From CBFHWY01 sp965659675 (GTDB lineage Bacteria > Bacteroidota > Bacteroidia > Flavobacteriales_G > Salibacteraceae), in assembly GCA_965659675.1 (NCBI GenBank), contig CBFHWY010000102.1, forward strand, positions 1 to 8,160: a DNA stretch of 8,160 nt. Direction: 5' to 3'. Of this stretch, positions 5,487 to 8,160 are shown one piece after another. The first letter of the stretch is position 1; each line of letters begins with the position of its first letter. Made by a program: the position numbers and the translations under genes. The notes under the pieces were generated by a model, which worked only from the letters and a program-made list of their open reading frames with translations, made no database searches and was not told the origin of the DNA.

Positions 5487-7232
5487 TTATCTTACCATCA
5501 ACTTCTGACTCTCGTTTCCTGTTTGTACAAAGTAAATACCAGAGTTTAAGCTGCTGATATCAATTGAAGTACTGGTGGACTTGATCACTTCTTTACCGAT
5601 CAGGTTCACAATGCTGATCTCTTCTCCGTCATTCAACCCATTCACATTCAACATCTGATCAGTTGATGTTGGATTAGGATATACAGAAAGTTTGTCTTCA
5701 GTTGTCAATTCTTCCAACGAAGTGGTCACACCTCTTGTAAGATCGATCGTGTAAGATGAAGTACTTGGAATACTGTCTGTTCCTCCGTATGCATGAACTT
5801 TCCACTGTAGGTTAGCTGTTGCGCCTGGTGCTACACCTGCTCCACTCAATACTGAATAGATCGTTGCAAAGTCTAGGGTGAGGGCTGTATCCATTCCCAT
5901 ATTGTTGGCATCTAAGCTCACAATTGGATTACTGAAGTCTCCTGAAGCTAGATCGAGGAACCATTTGTAAGTAGCACCTTCTCCGGCGTTGTCCCAGGTA
6001 ATATCGATGGTTTGACTTGCGTCATTATCGATCGTTGCTGCGAACCCGTCCGCTGGAAAGGACAATTCAAAGTCGCTGATCACAGTTCCATTCGTTAGGT
6101 CAATCGTGTACTCTGATTCAGAATCTCTTGTTCCGTTTGTCACACTCGAGATCACTTTCCATTTTAGGTTAGCTGTGTTACCTTCCGTTACACCAGCACC
6201 TTCAAGAACAGACTCGATCGTTGCCCAATCCAAAGTGAGCGCGGTATCCATTCCCATATTATTCGAGGCTAGCGGCCCAACTACTGGATTACTAAAATCT
6301 CCTGTAGCAAGATCCAATACCCACTCATAAGTAGCATTTGGATGCGCTGGCTCCCAGGTGATCGTCAAATCATTTGTTGCATTTCCTTCGATCGTTGCAG
6401 CGAAACCATTTCCTGGGAAAGTAAGATCAAAAGCAGCCAATACTTCTCCTTTGGTTAGTGCAATGTTGAAGGTTTGTGTTGAAGGCAAACTATCACTTCC
6501 ACCATAAGCGTGGATCTTCCAAATCAGATTTGCTGTTTGTCCGTCCTGGATCCCAGCTCCGGCCAATACATCATCCACAGTAGAAAAGTCTAGTGTGAGC
6601 ACTGTATCTGAACCCATGTTGTTACTCGAGAGCTTGTTCACAACTCCTGGACTAAAGTTTCCACCCTGAACGTCAAGGAACCATGCATAAGTCGCACCAG
6701 TTCCAGCGCTATTCCACGTGATATCGATCTCTGAGCTACCGTCTCCTTCAATTGTCGCTGAGAAGTTATCAGCTGGGGTGAGTAGGTCAAATGCCTCAAG
6801 CGTTACTCCTCTGGTCAGATTAATATTGAATGTATCGGGAGAAACGATGGTTGTTTGACCATCACTTGCTGTAACTGTCCACTTTAGAACAGCAGTTTGT
6901 CCCAATGTAACACCAGCGCCGTCGAGCACACCATTGATATCCCCCAGGCTTAGTGTTAGGTCAGAATCCATACCCATATTATTTGAGGGTAATGATACGA
7001 TCGGACTGGTGAAGTTTCCTGTAGGTAGATCTAAGTGCCATGTATAGGTCACATTTCCAACTAAGGTAGTTTGAGCAGTCCAATCGATTGTGATCGTTGT
7101 TGAAGCATTGCCTTCTACGGTCAGTGAAGTATTATCCGCGGGGCTTTGCAAGTTAAATTGAGCAAAAGCTCCTGAGCTGAATAAAATTGCCGCTGCTGCG
7201 TTGAAAAGATGTTTTAAGTTAAATAGTTGCAT
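5487..7232 (-). CDS. Secreted SusE-like repeat protein with T9SS sorting domain
   Basis: This 581-residue exported protein starts with a type I signal peptide (about 1-24, ending AFAQ, no lipobox cysteine). Four tandem repeats of about 115 residues follow, at 26-142, 148-262, 268-382 and 388-501. Each runs from an F-x-L-x-x-P opening, through an ITW strand, TYxWxLD, NFS/DFS, NNMGxDxxLTL, VLxGAG and ANLxWKV, to a closing LT(R/K/N)G. This pattern resembles the SusE-type beta-sandwich found in outer-membrane glycan-binding proteins. Residues 511-581 form a type A T9SS C-terminal sorting domain, with LSVYPNPT at 515-522 and an ending GIYFVQ...QKLMVR. The protein is therefore predicted to cross the outer membrane by T9SS and be anchored or released at the cell surface. 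No catalytic domain is seen, and no susC/susD gene lies in the window, so a structural, adhesive or glycan-binding role is possible but unproven. The ATG at 7230-7232 gives the signal peptide. Confidence 0.9.
   Translation of the reverse strand: MQLFNLKHLFNAAAAILFSSGAFAQFNLQSPADNTSLTVEGNASTTITIDWTAQTTLVGNVTYTWHLDLPTGNFTSPIVSLPSNNMGMDSDLTLSLGDINGVLDGAGVTLGQTAVLKWTVTASDGQTTIVSPDTFNINLTRGVTLEAFDLLTPADNFSATIEGDGSSEIDITWNSAGTGATYAWFLDVQGGNFSPGVVNKLSSNNMGSDTVLTLDFSTVDDVLAGAGIQDGQTANLIWKIHAYGGSDSLPSTQTFNIALTKGEVLAAFDLTFPGNGFAATIEGNATNDLTITWEPAHPNATYEWVLDLATGDFSNPVVGPLASNNMGMDTALTLDWATIESVLEGAGVTEGNTANLKWKVISSVTNGTRDSESEYTIDLTNGTVISDFELSFPADGFAATIDNDASQTIDITWDNAGEGATYKWFLDLASGDFSNPIVSLDANNMGMDTALTLDFATIYSVLSGAGVAPGATANLQWKVHAYGGTDSIPSTSSYTIDLTRGVTTSLEELTTEDKLSVYPNPTSTDQMLNVNGLNDGEEISIVNLIGKEVIKSTSTSIDISSLNSGIYFVQTGNESQKLMVR
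5730..7157 (-). repeat. Four tandem SusE-like coding repeats
   Basis: The repeat-encoding segments lie at 6807-7157 (R1), 6447-6791 (R2), 6087-6431 (R3) and 5730-6071 (R4), with a period of about 360 bases. Conservation is visible at DNA level as well as protein level: for example, gtatccattcccatatt occurs at both R3 and R4, and close variants occur at R1 and R2. This suggests fairly recent internal duplication or gene conversion. Confidence 0.88.
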
Positions 7233-7381
7233 TTTTTGTTTAATTTTTAAGTTCGAAAGTTAAACACGGGTTCTTTCCTATATTTTAGAAAGGCTCGGAA
7301 TTAGGTTATGGAACGGTTTAGTGGATGTAAATCGTGATTAAACGGTAATTGACCAGAACTAAATTGTTCTATCTTTCCAGG
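7233..7381. other. Divergent intergenic region between two secreted-protein genes
   Basis: This 149-base AT-rich spacer holds the control regions for the minus-strand T9SS cargo gene and the plus-strand propeller gene. A weak 5-bp hairpin (CTTTC 7273-7277 with GAAAG 7288-7292) is visible. I find no convincing operator. The minus-strand gene is preceded by an A-rich leader, common in Bacteroidota translation starts. Confidence 0.6.
7349..7377 (+). promoter_or_regulatory. Putative promoter of the propeller gene
   Basis: TTG at 7349-7351 is followed after 18 bases by TATCTTTC at 7370-7377, one mismatch from TAnnTTTG. The spacing fits the Bacteroidota consensus. Transcription would begin at about 7384, essentially at the ATG at 7382, so the message would be leaderless or nearly so, or the true promoter lies further upstream. 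Confidence 0.3.
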
Positions 7382-8160
7382 ATGAAAACTATGTTATTTG
7401 GAGCTTTGAGCTTTTTAAGTCTCAATTTGAGTGCTCAAACCTGGGTCAGATATAACAACACCAACTCTGGCTTGCCAGTGAATACGGTCCATGATATGGA
7501 TCTCGATACCTCAAACCATAAACTATGGATAGGCACCAGTCATTATTTAGTGACCCTAGAGCATGATTCTATCTGGGACACGATCAGCACTGTTTTTCCG
7601 AATAATCCCTGGTTTGCCGTAAAGGTTGACTCAAGAGGGGACACCTGGGTTGGAGGAGATACCGATTGTAGGTTGTATCGATTTTCCAACGGAAATATGA
7701 CGGAATTTACAGATAGCTTGAACTCGATCGGCGAGGTGCGCGCCATTGAAGAAGATGCCCATGGGAACATTTGGGTAGGTCTCACCAGTAGTTATGGTCT
7801 AAGAATGTATGATGGAAACCGGTGGTATGACTATAGCGACTCTATCGGGAATGAAGGCATTTGGGCTATGGAACTCGGTTTCGACAGCCTAATGTGGTTT
7901 GGATCATGGGCTGAAGAATTGTTTAGTTATGATGGACAAAAATTCACACACTACAGTGCGAGCAATTCTCCTATGCCGAATTCACAAGTGCGGTCCATTG
8001 CAAGAGGAGTTTACCCTGATATGTGGATCGGTACAAGAGCTGGGCTATTGAGATTTGACGGAGATACTACCTGGCAACACTGGACGGAAAGCAATTCTTC
8101 GCTCTACGACAATGAGATCTACTCCATAGCAGTAGATAACGACACGGTGAGTTGGTTGGG
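7382..8160 (+). CDS. Secreted two-component-regulator-type beta-propeller protein (partial, 3' end missing)
   Basis: An open frame begins at ATG 7382 and stays open for 259 codons to the window end, so the C-terminus is missing. Residues 1-19 form a signal peptide ending LSAQ; ATG 7391 would lose the basic n-region and is less likely. The mature part is a chain of propeller blades with Reg_prop-like motifs: LWIGT (48-52), TWVGG (88-92), IWVGL (130-134), MWFGS (171-175), MWIGT (214-218) and SWLG from 257, spaced 40-43 residues apart. Several are followed by a YDG or FDG turn (143-145, 183-185, 225-227). Such blades are common in Bacteroidota, either as the periplasmic sensor of hybrid histidine kinases or in secreted T9SS proteins. 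Without the end one cannot tell which; a kinase, a sorting domain or neither may follow. It is divergent from the SusE-like cargo gene. Confidence 0.88.
   Translation, partial: MKTMLFGALSFLSLNLSAQTWVRYNNTNSGLPVNTVHDMDLDTSNHKLWIGTSHYLVTLEHDSIWDTISTVFPNNPWFAVKVDSRGDTWVGGDTDCRLYRFSNGNMTEFTDSLNSIGEVRAIEEDAHGNIWVGLTSSYGLRMYDGNRWYDYSDSIGNEGIWAMELGFDSLMWFGSWAEELFSYDGQKFTHYSASNSPMPNSQVRSIARGVYPDMWIGTRAGLLRFDGDTTWQHWTESNSSLYDNEIYSIAVDNDTVSWL

Noticed and set aside
7255..7262. TAACTTTC on the minus strand as a minus-7 box for the T9SS cargo gene
   Set aside because: One mismatch from consensus and no TTG-like minus-33 element at suitable spacing.
7312..7346. AACGGT direct repeats 29 bases apart in the divergent spacer
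   Set aside because: A 6-base repeat in 149 bases is expected by chance; there is no extended similarity or symmetry.

Overview
The window looks like chromosomal DNA from a free-living, probably marine member of the Bacteroidota (Flavobacteriales/Cytophagales-like). The evidence is a secreted protein ending in a type IX secretion (T9SS) sorting domain, SusE-like repeat domains, a Reg_prop-type beta-propeller gene, weak Shine-Dalgarno sites, and promoter-like TAnnTTTG boxes. The genus cannot be told from this sequence alone.

Layout. Bases 1-336 have no gene. They hold a 55-bp direct duplication (2-56 and 75-129, two mismatches), then seven exact tandem copies of a 7-bp unit (137-185) that decay to about 213, then a likely promoter for a thioredoxin gene (trxA-like, 337-654). 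That gene ends in a clear intrinsic terminator (675-706).

Bases 737-4244 form a tight three-gene operon on the + strand with overlapping stop/start codons: a DUF58 protein, a von Willebrand factor A (VWA) protein and a MoxR/BchI-type AAA+ ATPase. AAA+ plus VWA/DUF58 partners are a known arrangement for metal-dependent chaperone or complex-maturation machines. The two MIDAS proteins are predicted to be cytosolic adaptors that engage the ATPase; the client is not identifiable from this window.

Converging on the operon, with only a 19-bp gap, is a minus-strand gene (4264-5343) for a prokaryotic ionotropic-glutamate-receptor-like channel. A signal peptide is followed by a split periplasmic ligand-binding domain interrupted by a two-helix pore with a potassium-type TVGYGD filter. 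Upstream of it, a strong minus-strand terminator (5434-5458) closes the next gene, a 581-residue T9SS cargo protein made of four SusE-like repeats (5487-7232, minus). A 149-bp divergent spacer separates that gene from a plus-strand secreted beta-propeller protein that begins at 7382 and runs off the end of the window.

The most interesting items are the ligand-gated potassium-channel-like gene with an altered amine-binding position, the compact DUF58-VWA-AAA+ operon with Asn in place of the Walker B Asp, the mosaic relationship among the SusE-like repeats, and the duplicated and heptameric DNA ahead of trxA. I did not find a mobile element, CRISPR array, RNA gene or evidently new defence system.
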